A DNA stretch of 64,000 nt from Clostridia bacterium (GCA_030529995.1 JAUMVT010000006.1:1-64000); one strand, 5' to 3'. Positions 9,550-19,301 are shown, numbered from the stretch's first letter. Program-made: numbers and translations. The notes: generated from the letters alone by a model not told the origin.

Positions 9550-10257
9550 ATGAACATTGTGGACTATGCGATTCTGGGCGTCATCGGCCTGAGTCTGCTC
9601 TTCGGGTTTTACCGAGGGTTTATCAGCACGGTGCTGAATACGGGCGGCTGCCTGATTTCCTTTGGCTTGTCCTTTGTGCTGTATCCCAAGCTGGCAGACG
9701 CCATTCAGAATAATGAAAGCCTGCTCCGCACCCTGATGCACTACACGGATGCCTCCAGCCGCATTGGCGATCTGGAACTGGCCATTACCAATGTGAGTCA
9801 GCTGACGGCAGACAAAATCAGTGAGATCATCAGCAAGGTGAATCTGCCTGCTCCCTTTGATCAGCTGCTGCAGGCAAACTTGGAAAAGCAGGTCTATGCG
9901 GCGTCAGGCTTGACCTCCGTATCGGATTACGTAAGCCAAACCATTCTGACGGCCTGCATCAATATCATTTGCTTTCTGCTGTGCTTTGTGGTGCTGTTCC
10001 TGGTGGTGTCCATTGTGCTGAATTTTCTGCGGGCAGTGTTCCGCTTTCCGCTGCTCAAGCAGCTGGACTGGCTGGCCGGCGGCGTGCTGGGCTTTGCCCG
10101 GGGCGTGCTGATCTGCTATGCCGTGCTGGCCATTGCGCCCATGATTCTGACCATGGTGCCGGTGCAGATGATTTCCGACCTGCTGAACGAGAGCACCTTC
10201 GCTCCCTTCTTCAACAATGGCAGCATGGTGCTGGCCATCATGAATGGAAAATTGTGA
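9550..10257 (+). CDS. CvpA-family membrane protein
   Basis: 235 residues with a strong AGGAGG before the ATG. Four hydrophobic segments are visible (about 5-25, 25-45, 135-160, 175-205). The N-terminus (MNIVDYAIL followed by GFYRGF) and the late GGVLGFARG segment match the CvpA family, named after the colicin V production protein and widespread in bacteria. The molecular role is not settled; links to envelope homeostasis have been proposed. Its position between a secreted L,D-transpeptidase and a large secreted protein agrees with an envelope role. Confidence 0.8.
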   Translation: MNIVDYAILGVIGLSLLFGFYRGFISTVLNTGGCLISFGLSFVLYPKLADAIQNNESLLRTLMHYTDASSRIGDLELAITNVSQLTADKISEIISKVNLPAPFDQLLQANLEKQVYAASGLTSVSDYVSQTILTACINIICFLLCFVVLFLVVSIVLNFLRAVFRFPLLKQLDWLAGGVLGFARGVLICYAVLAIAPMILTMVPVQMISDLLNESTFAPFFNNGSMVLAIMNGKL

Positions 10258-10265
10258 TACCCAAT

Positions 10266-10289
10266 AACCGGCAGAAGTTTGCCGGTTTT
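10266..10289 (+). terminator. Weak terminator-like hairpin after the CvpA gene
   Basis: An 8-bp stem (AACCGGCA / TGCCGGTT) with a 6-base loop is followed by only a short T stretch. It probably reduces rather than stops transcription into the next gene. Confidence 0.5.
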
Positions 10290-10326
10290 CACCAATGAAA
10301 GATCGAGAAATGAATGGAGGATTCAC

Positions 10327-13300
10327 ATGCGTAGGCCGATTCGTATCCTTGCCTTACTCTTGGCCGTGATGCTGCCGTGGACAGCACTGGCGGAAAGCGC
10401 AACGCCGTCGGATGTGCAGACGCCTGTCGTGACCCAAGAGGCTGCACAAACCGAGACGCCTGCAACGGAGGCTCCCACAGAGGAACCTACGGCTGTTCCT
10501 GCGCCGGAAACACCTACGGCAACGCCGGAGAGTGAACAGGCGCCAGAAGAGCCCACGGCAACGCCTGAGGCGGAGGAAGCAACCGAAACGCCTGCAGAGG
10601 AACCTACGGCGACCCCTGAGGCAGAGGATACGGCAGAGCCGTCTGAGACCCCTGAAGAAGAAGCAACGGCTTCTCCCGAACCGGAAGACACGGAAGAGCC
10701 ATGGGACGAAAGCCAGTGCGACCATGCCAACCTGAACTGCGAGCAGGCACCGGCGTGCGATGATCCTAATTGTCAGCACCTGACAGTGGACGTGCATGGC
10801 TTGGATGTGCCTCTGTGCGCCAAGGGACGCTGGGTGCTGGATCGGGAAGACGAAATCCTGCGGCAAAACAGCACCGGCGGTGCTCGGATGTTCCGGGCGG
10901 CAGCACGCCCCGTAACCATTGACTTGGATCAGGGGGATGCTACCATTTACCGCAGCGGCAGCTATATCATCAAGGGCAGCGCAAGAACCAACGCTACCCT
11001 GACCATTGCCGGCGAACGTCTTGTGGTGCTGGATGTACGCAATGCGGTGCTGGATACCCTGAATGCAGGCAATCAGAGCGGCGTTACGGTGCAGACCACG
11101 GGACAGAATACCATCAAGGAATTAAAGCTTGGCCAGGCGAGTGAAATCAAATTCACCTCCGGCGGCGCTTTGCAGATTGAGACGGTCACCCGCAAGGAAA
11201 ACAGCAAGGTCACGGTGACCGGCGGCAGCGTGAAGGCTGATACTTCGGAAGCAGACGGACGGAGCATGCTGGTATGCGCCGCTCAGGGTGTAACGGCTGT
11301 TACGGTGGAAGGCGATACCTATCCTGCCGACCGGGCGGATGACGACGGATGCTTCTACCTGTGGCTGAAAAACCCGGGCGAGGGCATGACCTGGAAGGCC
11401 AACGTGGTGGATACCACCTTGACGGTAACCAGAGAGGCAGTGGATCAAGGCAGCACCGTGGTGGATCTTCCTGGCGGACAGGTAACGGAAATTACCGCTG
11501 CCGGTGTGTACCGTCTGAAGGGTGCGCTGGATGCAGCCACTCAGGTGAAAGTGATGACCTCCGGCGTTCGGCTGGTGCTGGACAATGTTACCGTGCAGGC
11601 GGATAACGCTCTGCTGACTTCTGATGAAGCCGTGACGGTTACCGTGCAGGGAACCAATGCGGTGTACGGCGCTTTTGCGTCCGGCAGCGGCAGCGTAAGC
11701 ATCAACGGCAGCGGCACGTTGACGATGGATCAACTGCTGACGGGCTACACGGCAGTGGATGCGCCTGTAACCTTGGCAGAACAGAAGCTGACCGTGAACG
11801 ATGCAGCCGCTACCCTGCTGAAAACCACCGACGGCAAGCTGCTGCTTCCTGCCCTGGAAGACGGCAAACGTTGGCTGGTAACGGGGGATGAAAACACCCT
11901 TACGGCCGTCAGTGAAACCGTGGATGGCGATCATTTCGATTTGACCCAAACCCCTCAGGTGACCACGGCCGCAGCCAAGTTTACCGTAGACGGCGGCACG
12001 GAAATGATTACCGGCACGATTGCTTCCACGGCAAGCAGTGCCAAGGCAACCCTGCGGAATGTACACCTGACCGGCGGCAATGTGCTGCAGGCAGCAGGCA
12101 ATCTTTCTGTTGAACTGACCGGCAGCAATGATTTGCTGGGCACCAATGCCATTCAACTGACGGAAGGCGCTTCTGTACAGCTGAACGCCGCCAGCGGCCG
12201 CACCGTACTGGAGCAGACCGACCTGACAGGCATTACCCTTGCAGGCAATGTGAAGGTAGTTCCTGAATCTTCTCAGCCTCATACCACCATTCAGGTTACG
12301 GATGGGGATGGCAACATTGTAGCAGGGAAGAATCTGACCCTGACCATCAATGGAGCAACCTATCAATTCACTACCCATGATGACGGCTGCATCTATCTGT
12401 GGGGTCAGGGTGCCATGAATGTTACCGACCTGGCCGCAACGGACGGTGAAACAGTCTATACGGCAGTCATTGTGAACGGCGACGGTAAGGCAACCGAACG
12501 CATCGCCATCGAAAACGTAACCGTGACGGATCTGGAAGACGGCTCCATCCGTGTGAACTTTACTGCCGATGCAGCCACCACAGGCGTGATGTATGTGGTA
12601 GGGGATGCGGCATCCGAACTGCCGGATACCTATGTGGAAAGCGCCAACTATATCCTTGCCGATTATGGTGAAGCTACCATTCTGGATGTGAAGCCCGGTC
12701 AGGTCGTAACCCTGCGCATTGTGGCAGCAGCAGAGGAAAATGCCCTGTTCATGATGGATACGGTGGACGGCTTCTCCTTCAGTGACATCTTTACCATCAA
12801 GCATCGGGGCGCCTTCACGATTGATGAGGATCTGGATCAAACCTATACGGGCAAAGCCTACAAGAATCCTGTGAAGCTGCCCAAAGGAGCAAAGATTGCT
12901 TATCAGGGCAAGCAGCTAAAGGATGGCATGCCTGTCAAGGTGGGCAGCTATACCATGAAGATTACCATCCCGGAGGGCAACGATACCTATCTGCCCGGCG
13001 TGTACGAGTTTGATTTCAAAATCACCAAGATTCCGCTGACGATCATTCCTGATCCCAACCAGGAAAAGCTGGAAGGGGAGGAAGACCCGGAAATCTTCAC
13101 CTTTGAAACGGACGGCCTGATCAACAAGGATCATGTGGAGGGCATTCTGACCCGTGAAGAGGGCGAGGAACCCGGCAACTATGCCTTCCTGCTGGATGAA
13201 TTGAAGGCACCGGATTATTACGAACTGAAGCTGGCTGACGATGCTTATACCTTCACCATTGTGCCCGGCGGCGATTTCCCCAGCGGTGGCGGCGGTGAGA

Positions 13301-14175
13301 TTCTTCGTCCCATCAAGCAGACGGTGGTTCGCGGGGATAAGCGGGAAGTATCCGTCATGCTGAACACCCAGGATACCCTGACGGTGACCCACAGCGTATT
13401 CGGCCGAATTGTCTTCGCTACTACGGATAAGCAGGAACGTCCCTTTACTCCTTCCCTCAGCTGGAACAAGGAAACGGACGAGGTGCTGCTGCGCATCCGT
13501 ACGGAAGCCGAGTTGAACAAGGATGGCGGCTACGTAACGGACAGCAACGGCAAGGCACTGTGGACCGGACGCTACATGAGCATGGGTCTGGCAGGCTTGA
13601 ATCAGCTGAACAAGGTAGGCGTGGATGCGATCAGCCTGAACTGCAACGGTGCATCCCTTGTGGTTCGCATTGAAGACCTGATTGGGGATACCATGCAGGC
13701 CTATGCCAAGGAGCAGGGCGGCATGCTGCAGAAGGGCTACTACCGCCTGACGATTGTTCCTGTGGAAACACCTGATGATGCCCAGGAAGCGGAAGCCTTC
13801 GATGCCCTGTCTCCTCTGACCCGTGGCTGGCGGATGAGCGTAACCCTAACCCTGGATGGCAAGGAAACAGACGTAACAAGCCTGCTGCCCAGCCTGCGGG
13901 CAACGGTGGACATGCAGGAGACCAAGGAACTGCTCAAGCGCATGGGCAGCTACCATGAAGAAACCTTCACCACGGACATGGCACTTTACAGCATTGCCAA
14001 GCAGGATGATGCCTATGCATCCGCAGTCGTGGAGAGCACCTACGTAACGCCCTTTATGCCGGAAGAACTGACGCAGATGGACTTCCCGGCCGTCATGTAC
14101 GCTCATGAATATCTGGCAGCGCCGATCAGCGAACCGGCTCTGCTGACCATCTCCTGGGCAGAGAAAACTGAATAA
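10327..14175 (+). CDS. Very large secreted surface protein, function unknown
   Basis: 1282 residues. The ATG at 10327 has GGAGG 6 bases upstream and begins a signal peptide (MRRPIRILAL, cut near ALA-22). Next is a low-complexity Thr/Pro/Glu/Ala stretch (about 25-135) made of repeats like ATPEAEE, then a short Cys-rich block (about 138-175, with five Cys and two His). Residues 180-800 are repetitive beta-rich sequence with carbohydrate-binding-like Val/Thr/Asp spacing. Residues 830-1000 hold MBG-like modules (YTGKAYKNPV, then GSYTMKIT). The C-terminal 280 residues are unique. There is no LPxTG, SLH or other anchor that I can see. Adhesin-like or matrix-like role is inferred from architecture only. 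Confidence 0.75.
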   Translation: MRRPIRILALLLAVMLPWTALAESATPSDVQTPVVTQEAAQTETPATEAPTEEPTAVPAPETPTATPESEQAPEEPTATPEAEEATETPAEEPTATPEAEDTAEPSETPEEEATASPEPEDTEEPWDESQCDHANLNCEQAPACDDPNCQHLTVDVHGLDVPLCAKGRWVLDREDEILRQNSTGGARMFRAAARPVTIDLDQGDATIYRSGSYIIKGSARTNATLTIAGERLVVLDVRNAVLDTLNAGNQSGVTVQTTGQNTIKELKLGQASEIKFTSGGALQIETVTRKENSKVTVTGGSVKADTSEADGRSMLVCAAQGVTAVTVEGDTYPADRADDDGCFYLWLKNPGEGMTWKANVVDTTLTVTREAVDQGSTVVDLPGGQVTEITAAGVYRLKGALDAATQVKVMTSGVRLVLDNVTVQADNALLTSDEAVTVTVQGTNAVYGAFASGSGSVSINGSGTLTMDQLLTGYTAVDAPVTLAEQKLTVNDAAATLLKTTDGKLLLPALEDGKRWLVTGDENTLTAVSETVDGDHFDLTQTPQVTTAAAKFTVDGGTEMITGTIASTASSAKATLRNVHLTGGNVLQAAGNLSVELTGSNDLLGTNAIQLTEGASVQLNAASGRTVLEQTDLTGITLAGNVKVVPESSQPHTTIQVTDGDGNIVAGKNLTLTINGATYQFTTHDDGCIYLWGQGAMNVTDLAATDGETVYTAVIVNGDGKATERIAIENVTVTDLEDGSIRVNFTADAATTGVMYVVGDAASELPDTYVESANYILADYGEATILDVKPGQVVTLRIVAAAEENALFMMDTVDGFSFSDIFTIKHRGAFTIDEDLDQTYTGKAYKNPVKLPKGAKIAYQGKQLKDGMPVKVGSYTMKITIPEGNDTYLPGVYEFDFKITKIPLTIIPDPNQEKLEGEEDPEIFTFETDGLINKDHVEGILTREEGEEPGNYAFLLDELKAPDYYELKLADDAYTFTIVPGGDFPSGGGGEILRPIKQTVVRGDKREVSVMLNTQDTLTVTHSVFGRIVFATTDKQERPFTPSLSWNKETDEVLLRIRTEAELNKDGGYVTDSNGKALWTGRYMSMGLAGLNQLNKVGVDAISLNCNGASLVVRIEDLIGDTMQAYAKEQGGMLQKGYYRLTIVPVETPDDAQEAEAFDALSPLTRGWRMSVTLTLDGKETDVTSLLPSLRATVDMQETKELLKRMGSYHEETFTTDMALYSIAKQDDAYASAVVESTYVTPFMPEELTQMDFPAVMYAHEYLAAPISEPALLTISWAEKTE

Positions 14176-14181
14176 AACAAC

Positions 14182-14219
14182 GAAGCGGCAGATACGGTTG
14201 CAACCGAGTCTGCCGCTTC
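14182..14219. terminator. Bidirectional terminator between convergent genes
   Basis: A perfect 11-bp stem (GAAGCGGCAGA / TCTGCCGCTTC) encloses a further palindrome, CGGTTGCAACCG. It lies between the large secreted protein gene (plus) and the esterase gene (minus). Confidence 0.75.
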
Positions 14220-14246
14220 TCTATGTCATTTTTCAAACGGGATGGG

Positions 14247-15083
14247 TTATTTGCTCATTCGCCGTTCGATGTAGCGGATCATCATGTCCATCCAGCAGGC
14301 AATGTCCGGGCTGGCCTTTTCAGGCTTGTTTGCTGTCAGCCGATTGGCCAGGGACATACCGTGAGGCCCCTTCTCAAAAATGTGCAGCTCAAAAGGAACG
14401 GCATTTTTGCGCAGGGCGCATACGTACTGGAGAGTATTTTCCACCGGCACGGAGTCGTCCTCCTGGGTGTGCCACAGGAAGGCAGGCACGGTATCACCGG
14501 TCACTCGGTTTTCCAAGGACAGGGCGTCAATCATTTCGGTAGAGGCATCCTCGCCAAGCAGGCAGGTGCGGCTGCCTGCATGGGCGAACGCACCCATGGT
14601 AATCACCGGGTAGCACAGCAGCTGGGCATCCGGCCGCCAGTCCACGGGCTCTCCCATCACCTTGTGGAAAAGGGGATCATTCCAGAGGGTGCCTAGGGTG
14701 CAGGCCAGGTGTCCGCCGGCGGAGAAGCCCATCACATACACCTGATCAGGAATGACGTGCCATTCCGCTGCATGGCGGCGCACTTCACGAACAGCCTGTG
14801 CCACCTCCAAGGCGGCAACGGGATACCGATAGGGATCCACGGAGTAATTGAGCACGCCTACATGAATGCCTGCGGCCATGAGCTGCGTTGCCACGGGCTC
14901 TGCCTCCCGGGCGGAACGGAACTGGTAACCGCCGCCGGGGCAAAGGATGACCATGGGCATTTCCTGAAGCCACGGCATTTCTTTGTAAGTGGAGAGCATG
15001 TAGCAGGTCATGGTTACGCCGTTTGCAGGTCCTTTGGCTCCTGCGGCGGCATAGTCGGGCTGAATGGGAAATTCAAACTGCAT
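14247..15083 (-). CDS. Alpha/beta hydrolase, BD-FAE type esterase
   Basis: 278 residues. The ATG at 15083 is preceded by AAGGAG; a longer frame exists but lacks a site. The enzyme has an oxyanion-hole segment PGGGYQF, the nucleophile elbow GFSAGGH, a late acid (QEDDSVP) and a catalytic His in GPHGMS, the layout of BD-FAE/acetyl xylan esterase-like hydrolases. No signal peptide, so it acts in the cytoplasm, probably removing acyl groups from imported sugar derivatives or small esters. It has its own promoter just downstream of the fucO terminator, so it is a single-gene unit. Confidence 0.85.
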   Translation of the reverse strand: MQFEFPIQPDYAAAGAKGPANGVTMTCYMLSTYKEMPWLQEMPMVILCPGGGYQFRSAREAEPVATQLMAAGIHVGVLNYSVDPYRYPVAALEVAQAVREVRRHAAEWHVIPDQVYVMGFSAGGHLACTLGTLWNDPLFHKVMGEPVDWRPDAQLLCYPVITMGAFAHAGSRTCLLGEDASTEMIDALSLENRVTGDTVPAFLWHTQEDDSVPVENTLQYVCALRKNAVPFELHIFEKGPHGMSLANRLTANKPEKASPDIACWMDMMIRYIERRMSK

Positions 15084-15119
15084 ATGGAAACGCTCCTTTT
15101 TGCTTGGATTGCTGCAACC

Positions 15120-15148
15120 ATTATACCACGGAGTGCAGAAGATGAGAA
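15120..15148 (-). promoter_or_regulatory. Promoter of the esterase gene
   Basis: On the minus strand, TTCTCA, 17 bp, then TATAAT with an upstream TGG (extended -10). The hexamers occupy 15143-15148 and 15120-15125. Confidence 0.6.
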
Positions 15149-15151
15149 GAC

Positions 15152-15190
15152 AAAAAAAGCAAGCCGACGAGAAGAAGCTCGTCGGCTTGC
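15152..15190 (-). terminator. Strong terminator of fucO
   Basis: On the minus strand a 13-bp perfect stem (arms 15178-15190 and 15159-15171) with a 6-base loop is followed by seven T residues. Confidence 0.93.
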
Positions 15191-15213
15191 TCAATAGCAA
15201 TCTGATTCTCTGC

Positions 15214-16362
15214 TTACAGCAGCTTCTTGTACAGTTCCTTGATTTCTTCAGGGCTGGTATCCCGAGGATTGCCGGGGCGGCAGGCATCGGCATAGGCAGA
15301 CTCTGCAAGGAAGTCCAGATCCGCAGGGTTCACGATGGCCTTCAGGTCAGCAGGAATGCCAACGTCGGCAGCCAGCTTCTTCACAGCGTCCACGGCAGCC
15401 TTCCGATATTCTTCCTGAGTCATCTTTTCCGTGCCTTCAACGCCCATGGCGGCGGCAATGTACTTATACTTGTCACCGGTTACGGGAGCGTTGTACTCCA
15501 TGACGGTAGGCAGCAGAATAGCGTTCGCCACACCGTGGGGCGTGTCGTACACAGCACCCAGGCAGTGTGCCATGGAGTGGACAATGCCCAGACCCACATT
15601 GCTGAAGCCCATGCCTGCAATGTACTGGCCCAGTGCCATGCCATCCCGGCCTTCAGCCGTGCCGGCAACAGCGCCGCGCAGAGACTTGGAAATGATCTCA
15701 ATGGCCTTCAGGTGGAACATGTCGGTCATTTCCCAGGCAGCCTTGGTGGTAAAGCCTTCGATGGCGTGGGTCAGTGCATCCATGCCGGTAGCGGCGGTCA
15801 AGCCCTTGGGCATGGTAGACATCATGTCAGGATCGATCACAGCCACTTCGGGAATGTCGTGCACATCCACGCAGACAAACTTACGCTTCTTCTCCACGTC
15901 GGTAATCACGTAGTTGATGGTTACCTCGGCAGCGGTACCGGCAGTGGTGGGCACCGCAATGGTGAACACCGTCTTATGCTTGGTAGGTGCAACACCCTCC
16001 AAAGAGCGAACATCCGCAAACTCAGGGTTGTTGATGATAATGCCGATGGCCTTGGCCGTATCCATGGAGGAACCGCCGCCGATGGCGATGATATAATCAG
16101 CACCGCTGGCCTTGTAGGCAGCTACGCCGGTCTGTACGTTTTCGATGGTGGGGTTGGGCTTGATATTGGAATAAATCTCATAGGCCAGGCCGGCTTTGTC
16201 CAGCACGTCGGTGACCTTCTTGGTAACGCCGAACTTGAGCAGATCAGGGTCAGAGCAGACAAAAGCCTTCTTCAGCCCACGGCCTTCAACCTCAGCAGCA
16301 ATGGATTCGATAGCGCCACGACCATGATAGGAAACAGGATTCAAAACGATACGATTCGCCAT
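15214..16362 (-). CDS. fucO: Iron-containing alcohol dehydrogenase, lactaldehyde reductase type
   Basis: 382 residues, the same length as E. coli FucO. The ATG at 16362 has AGGAGGCG upstream. The NAD-binding part shows GGGSSMD and PTTAGTAAE; the metal-binding part shows the Asp of GMDALTHAIE and the His residues in HSMAH and DTPHG that hold the iron. The family reduces L-lactaldehyde to 1,2-propanediol during anaerobic fucose or rhamnose use. No fuc or rha genes are near, so the true substrate could be another short aldehyde, glycerol or butanol. It sits alone between a nucleoside hydrolase gene and its own strong terminator. Confidence 0.85.
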   Translation of the reverse strand: MANRIVLNPVSYHGRGAIESIAAEVEGRGLKKAFVCSDPDLLKFGVTKKVTDVLDKAGLAYEIYSNIKPNPTIENVQTGVAAYKASGADYIIAIGGGSSMDTAKAIGIIINNPEFADVRSLEGVAPTKHKTVFTIAVPTTAGTAAEVTINYVITDVEKKRKFVCVDVHDIPEVAVIDPDMMSTMPKGLTAATGMDALTHAIEGFTTKAAWEMTDMFHLKAIEIISKSLRGAVAGTAEGRDGMALGQYIAGMGFSNVGLGIVHSMAHCLGAVYDTPHGVANAILLPTVMEYNAPVTGDKYKYIAAAMGVEGTEKMTQEEYRKAAVDAVKKLAADVGIPADLKAIVNPADLDFLAESAYADACRPGNPRDTSPEEIKELYKKLL

Positions 16363-16448
16363 TGGAAACGCCTCCTCATAATGTTCCAAGCATCGGGGAA
16401 GTCCCCTTACTGTTATGGTTCGACATTTCCTTGACAATCTCCTGCTTC

Positions 16449-17369
16449 TCAGAAACTTTTATTGCAAATATCCTCGATCACCATCTGCTCAAAGGCTTCC
16501 ACATTGGCATGATCCAGCAGCAGCACGTTGCCGCCGGGGGTGCACACGGTTTGCCCCATGTTTTCACCCTGCCGTACCACGTGCACCGTGACCTGCCGGC
16601 CGGAGAAAAACTCGGGGTGCAGCAGATAGCCGATGGTGCAGGAGTCATGCATCAGCACGCAGTTCAGGGGCGCATAGCTGGAGGAGGTGGCATAGTATTG
16701 CAGCATCTCCGCCATGGCACGCTGCGCAGCACTGCCCTTGCCTGCAATTTCGTTAATCTTTTCTTTGCGCAGGATGCACTGTCTGGTGACATCCAGTCCG
16801 CACATGACTACGGGAATTTCATGCTCGGCAAACACGATCTGCGCTGCATCCGGGTCGGCAAAGATATTGAACTCCGCAAAGGGCGTGGCGTTGCCTGCAC
16901 TGGCAGAGCCGCCCATCAGCACAATGCGGCCGATCCGGCGCTTTACCTCCGGGAAAACCTTGAAGAGCAAAGCAATGTTGGTCAGGGGGGCGGTAGGTAC
17001 CAAGGTCATGGTTTCGCCTTCCGGCAGTCCCATGATGGCATCCCGCATCAGCTCAATAGCGTTCTTGTCACTTTCGCTATGCTTGGCAGGGGGAATGACA
17101 CAGTTGCCGATGCCATTTTCCCCGTGTACGTGGGAAGCGTCCGTCTTGGTGCGGATCAGCGGTTCCCGGGCACCTCGAGCAACGGGTACATCATCCATTT
17201 TAAGAAGGGAGGCGAGACGAAGAGCGTTCTCCGTCACCAGATCACTGCTCTGGTTCCCAGCTACCGTGGAGATGCCCCAAATGTGCAGCACATCCCGGTG
17301 GGCAGCTGCCGTGGCCAGCATAACGGCGTCGTCAATGCCGGGGTCGCAGTCAATCCAAATGTTTTCCAT
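16449..17369 (-). CDS. Nucleoside N-ribohydrolase
   Basis: 306 residues. The ATG at 17369 gives the family's standard N-terminus, DCDPGIDDA, whose Asp residues bind the active-site calcium; a TTG 18 bases upstream would add only six unrelated residues. Other signatures are VLMGG, EFNIFADPDAA and MHDS. The enzyme hydrolyses the N-glycosidic bond of inosine, uridine or similar nucleosides to base and ribose in the cytoplasm. The ribosome binding site is weak (GGGATGG). It has a good promoter of its own and fits the nucleoside salvage theme seen in psuK/psuG elsewhere in the window. Substrate class cannot be told from sequence. Confidence 0.88.
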   Translation of the reverse strand: MENIWIDCDPGIDDAVMLATAAAHRDVLHIWGISTVAGNQSSDLVTENALRLASLLKMDDVPVARGAREPLIRTKTDASHVHGENGIGNCVIPPAKHSESDKNAIELMRDAIMGLPEGETMTLVPTAPLTNIALLFKVFPEVKRRIGRIVLMGGSASAGNATPFAEFNIFADPDAAQIVFAEHEIPVVMCGLDVTRQCILRKEKINEIAGKGSAAQRAMAEMLQYYATSSSYAPLNCVLMHDSCTIGYLLHPEFFSGRQVTVHVVRQGENMGQTVCTPGGNVLLLDHANVEAFEQMVIEDICNKSF

Positions 17370-17414
17370 GATGCAGCACCATCCCAATCATTCATTACGC
17401 TTCAGCGCAGGAAT

Positions 17415-17443
17415 AGTATACAGGAGGAAGTCTATTCTCACAA
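17415..17443 (-). promoter_or_regulatory. Promoter of the nucleoside hydrolase gene
   Basis: On the minus strand TTGTGA (17438-17443), 17 bp, TATACT (17415-17420). The start codon is about 45 bases downstream. Confidence 0.6.
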
Positions 17444-17450
17444 GGAAAAT

Positions 17451-19301
17451 TTACCGGTTTCGCTCCAGCCAGACCATGAGCACGGCAACATCCGCCGGAG
17501 ATACGCCGGGAATCCGTCCGGCAGCGGCAAGGGAGCGAGGCTTTTGCTTCTCCAGCTTCTGCCGGGCTTCGATGCGCAGGCCAGTGATCTCCGCGTAAGG
17601 AGCGTCTTCCGGCAGCAGGGCTTCTTCCATGGCTTTGGCGTGCCGCAGCAAAGCTTCCTGCCGCTCCAGGTAGCCGGCGTATTTTATGGCGATCTCTGCC
17701 TGCTCCTGTGCGGCAGGGGAATAATCGCTGATTTCAGGCAGCAGCACAGCCATGTCCTTCACGGTGATTTCCGGGCGGCGGATCAGCTCCTCACCGCTCA
17801 GGCTGGCGGCAGTCTCAGGCTGACCATGCTCCTCCAGCCACCGGGAACGTTCCGGGCTTTGTGGCAGGCGAACGGTATGAAGCCGCTGCTTCAGCTGACC
17901 GGCATCCATTTCCTTTTGAATGGTTCGCTCCATCCGCTCTTCCGTGGCAAGACCGGCTTCGTAGCCAATCTTGGTCAGGCGCAGATCCGCATTATCCTGC
18001 CGAAGCTGCAGCCGGTGTTCCGACCGGGAGGTCATCATGCGATAGGGCTCATCCGTGCCCTTGGTGGTCAGGTCGTCGGTCAACACACCGATATACGCCA
18101 TGTCCCGGGTGAGCACAATAGGCTTCTTTCCCAGCAGGATCAGGGCGGCATTCATGCCGGCCAGCAGACCCTGACAGGCAGCCTCTTCATAGCCGGAGGT
18201 GCCATTGATCTGCCCGGCGAAGAACAGACCGCCAATGCGCAGCGACCCCAAGGTGGGGCGCAGCTCACGGCTGTCAATGCAGTCGTATTCGATGGCATAG
18301 GCCAGGCGAACCAGTTCCGCCCGGTGCAGACCGGGAATGCTGCGGTACATCTTCCACTGCACATCCTCCGGCAGGGAGGAGGACATGCCCTGCACATACC
18401 ATTCCAAGCTGTTCATGCCTTCCGGCTCCAGAAATACCTGATGCCGGGATTTATCGGCGAAGCGGACGATTTTGTCTTCGATGGAAGGGCAGTACCGGGG
18501 GCCAATGCCGTGAATCATGCCGCTGTACATGGGGGCACGGTGGAGATTCTCCCGGATGATGCGATGGGTTTCTTCATTCGTCCAGGTCAGGTAGCAGGCA
18601 CGGCGATTTTCCAGCTTTCGATCCGTCAGGAAGGAGAAGGGGGTTACCGGCTCGTCGCCGGGCTGAATCTCCATTTCATCGAAGTCGATGGATCGCTGGT
18701 CGATTCGTGCCGGGGTGCCGGTCTTGAACCGACGGAGCTGAAAACCCAGCGACTGCAGGCTTTCCGACAGGTACTGGGCGTTTTGCAGTCCCTGAGGGCC
18801 GCCGCCCCAGCTGGCTTCGCCGATGATGATGCGCCCCTTCAGGTACACGCCGGTCGCAACCACCACCGCTTGGCAGGGGATGCGCTGACCGGTCACGGTG
18901 GTCACGGCACAAACTCGGTCATTTTCCACTTCAATGGACTTGACTTCTCCCTGCCGCACCAGCAGATGAGGCTGGGTCATCAGAGCACGGCGCATGCGGT
19001 TCTGATACGCCTGCTTGTCTGCCTGCGCCCGCAGGGCATGGACAGCCGGACCTTTGCTGGTGTTCAGCATGCGGCTTTGCAGGAAAGTGTCGTCAATGGC
19101 CAGTGCCATTTCGCCGCCCAGTGCATCCAGCTCCCGCACTAAGTGTCCCTTGGCACTGCCGCCGATGACCGGGTTGCAGGCCATCAGCGCTACGCCGTCC
19201 ATATTGAGGGTGATGAGCACCGTATCAATGCCCATGCGGGCAGCGGCCAATGCTGCCTCACAGCCTGCGTGACCACCGCCGATCACCACCAAGTCTGCCA
19301 T
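17451..19301 (-). CDS. mnmG: tRNA uridine-5-carboxymethylaminomethyl modification enzyme MnmG
   Basis: 616 residues, the usual MnmG length. It works with MnmE to make cmnm5U at wobble position 34 of tRNAs, using FAD, NADH and methylene-THF. Visible are the dinucleotide-binding start GGGHAGCEAA, NPVIGGSAKG, RFKTGTPAR, the second FAD motif GGLFFAGQINGTSGYEEAA, and the C-terminal GVSPADVAVL helix that contacts MnmE. AGGAGGCG precedes the ATG. The upstream gene ends 24 bases away, so the two may be cotranscribed. MnmE itself and rsmG are not in the window. Confidence 0.96.
   Translation of the reverse strand: MADLVVIGGGHAGCEAALAAARMGIDTVLITLNMDGVALMACNPVIGGSAKGHLVRELDALGGEMALAIDDTFLQSRMLNTSKGPAVHALRAQADKQAYQNRMRRALMTQPHLLVRQGEVKSIEVENDRVCAVTTVTGQRIPCQAVVVATGVYLKGRIIIGEASWGGGPQGLQNAQYLSESLQSLGFQLRRFKTGTPARIDQRSIDFDEMEIQPGDEPVTPFSFLTDRKLENRRACYLTWTNEETHRIIRENLHRAPMYSGMIHGIGPRYCPSIEDKIVRFADKSRHQVFLEPEGMNSLEWYVQGMSSSLPEDVQWKMYRSIPGLHRAELVRLAYAIEYDCIDSRELRPTLGSLRIGGLFFAGQINGTSGYEEAACQGLLAGMNAALILLGKKPIVLTRDMAYIGVLTDDLTTKGTDEPYRMMTSRSEHRLQLRQDNADLRLTKIGYEAGLATEERMERTIQKEMDAGQLKQRLHTVRLPQSPERSRWLEEHGQPETAASLSGEELIRRPEITVKDMAVLLPEISDYSPAAQEQAEIAIKYAGYLERQEALLRHAKAMEEALLPEDAPYAEITGLRIEARQKLEKQKPRSLAAAGRIPGVSPADVAVLMVWLERNR

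Noticed and set aside
10440..10700. Imperfect tandem repeats
   Set aside because: They encode the Thr/Pro/Glu linker of the large secreted protein; no unit is regular enough to list as a separate repeat.
16395..16406. Palindrome GGGGAAGTCCCC upstream of fucO as an operator
   Set aside because: Arms are only five bases and no convincing promoter hexamers are near it.
16362..19142. Very long open frame on the plus strand opposite fucO, the nucleoside hydrolase and mnmG
   Set aside because: It runs across three well-supported minus-strand genes, has no homology that I can see and no ribosome binding site; it is a codon-bias shadow.
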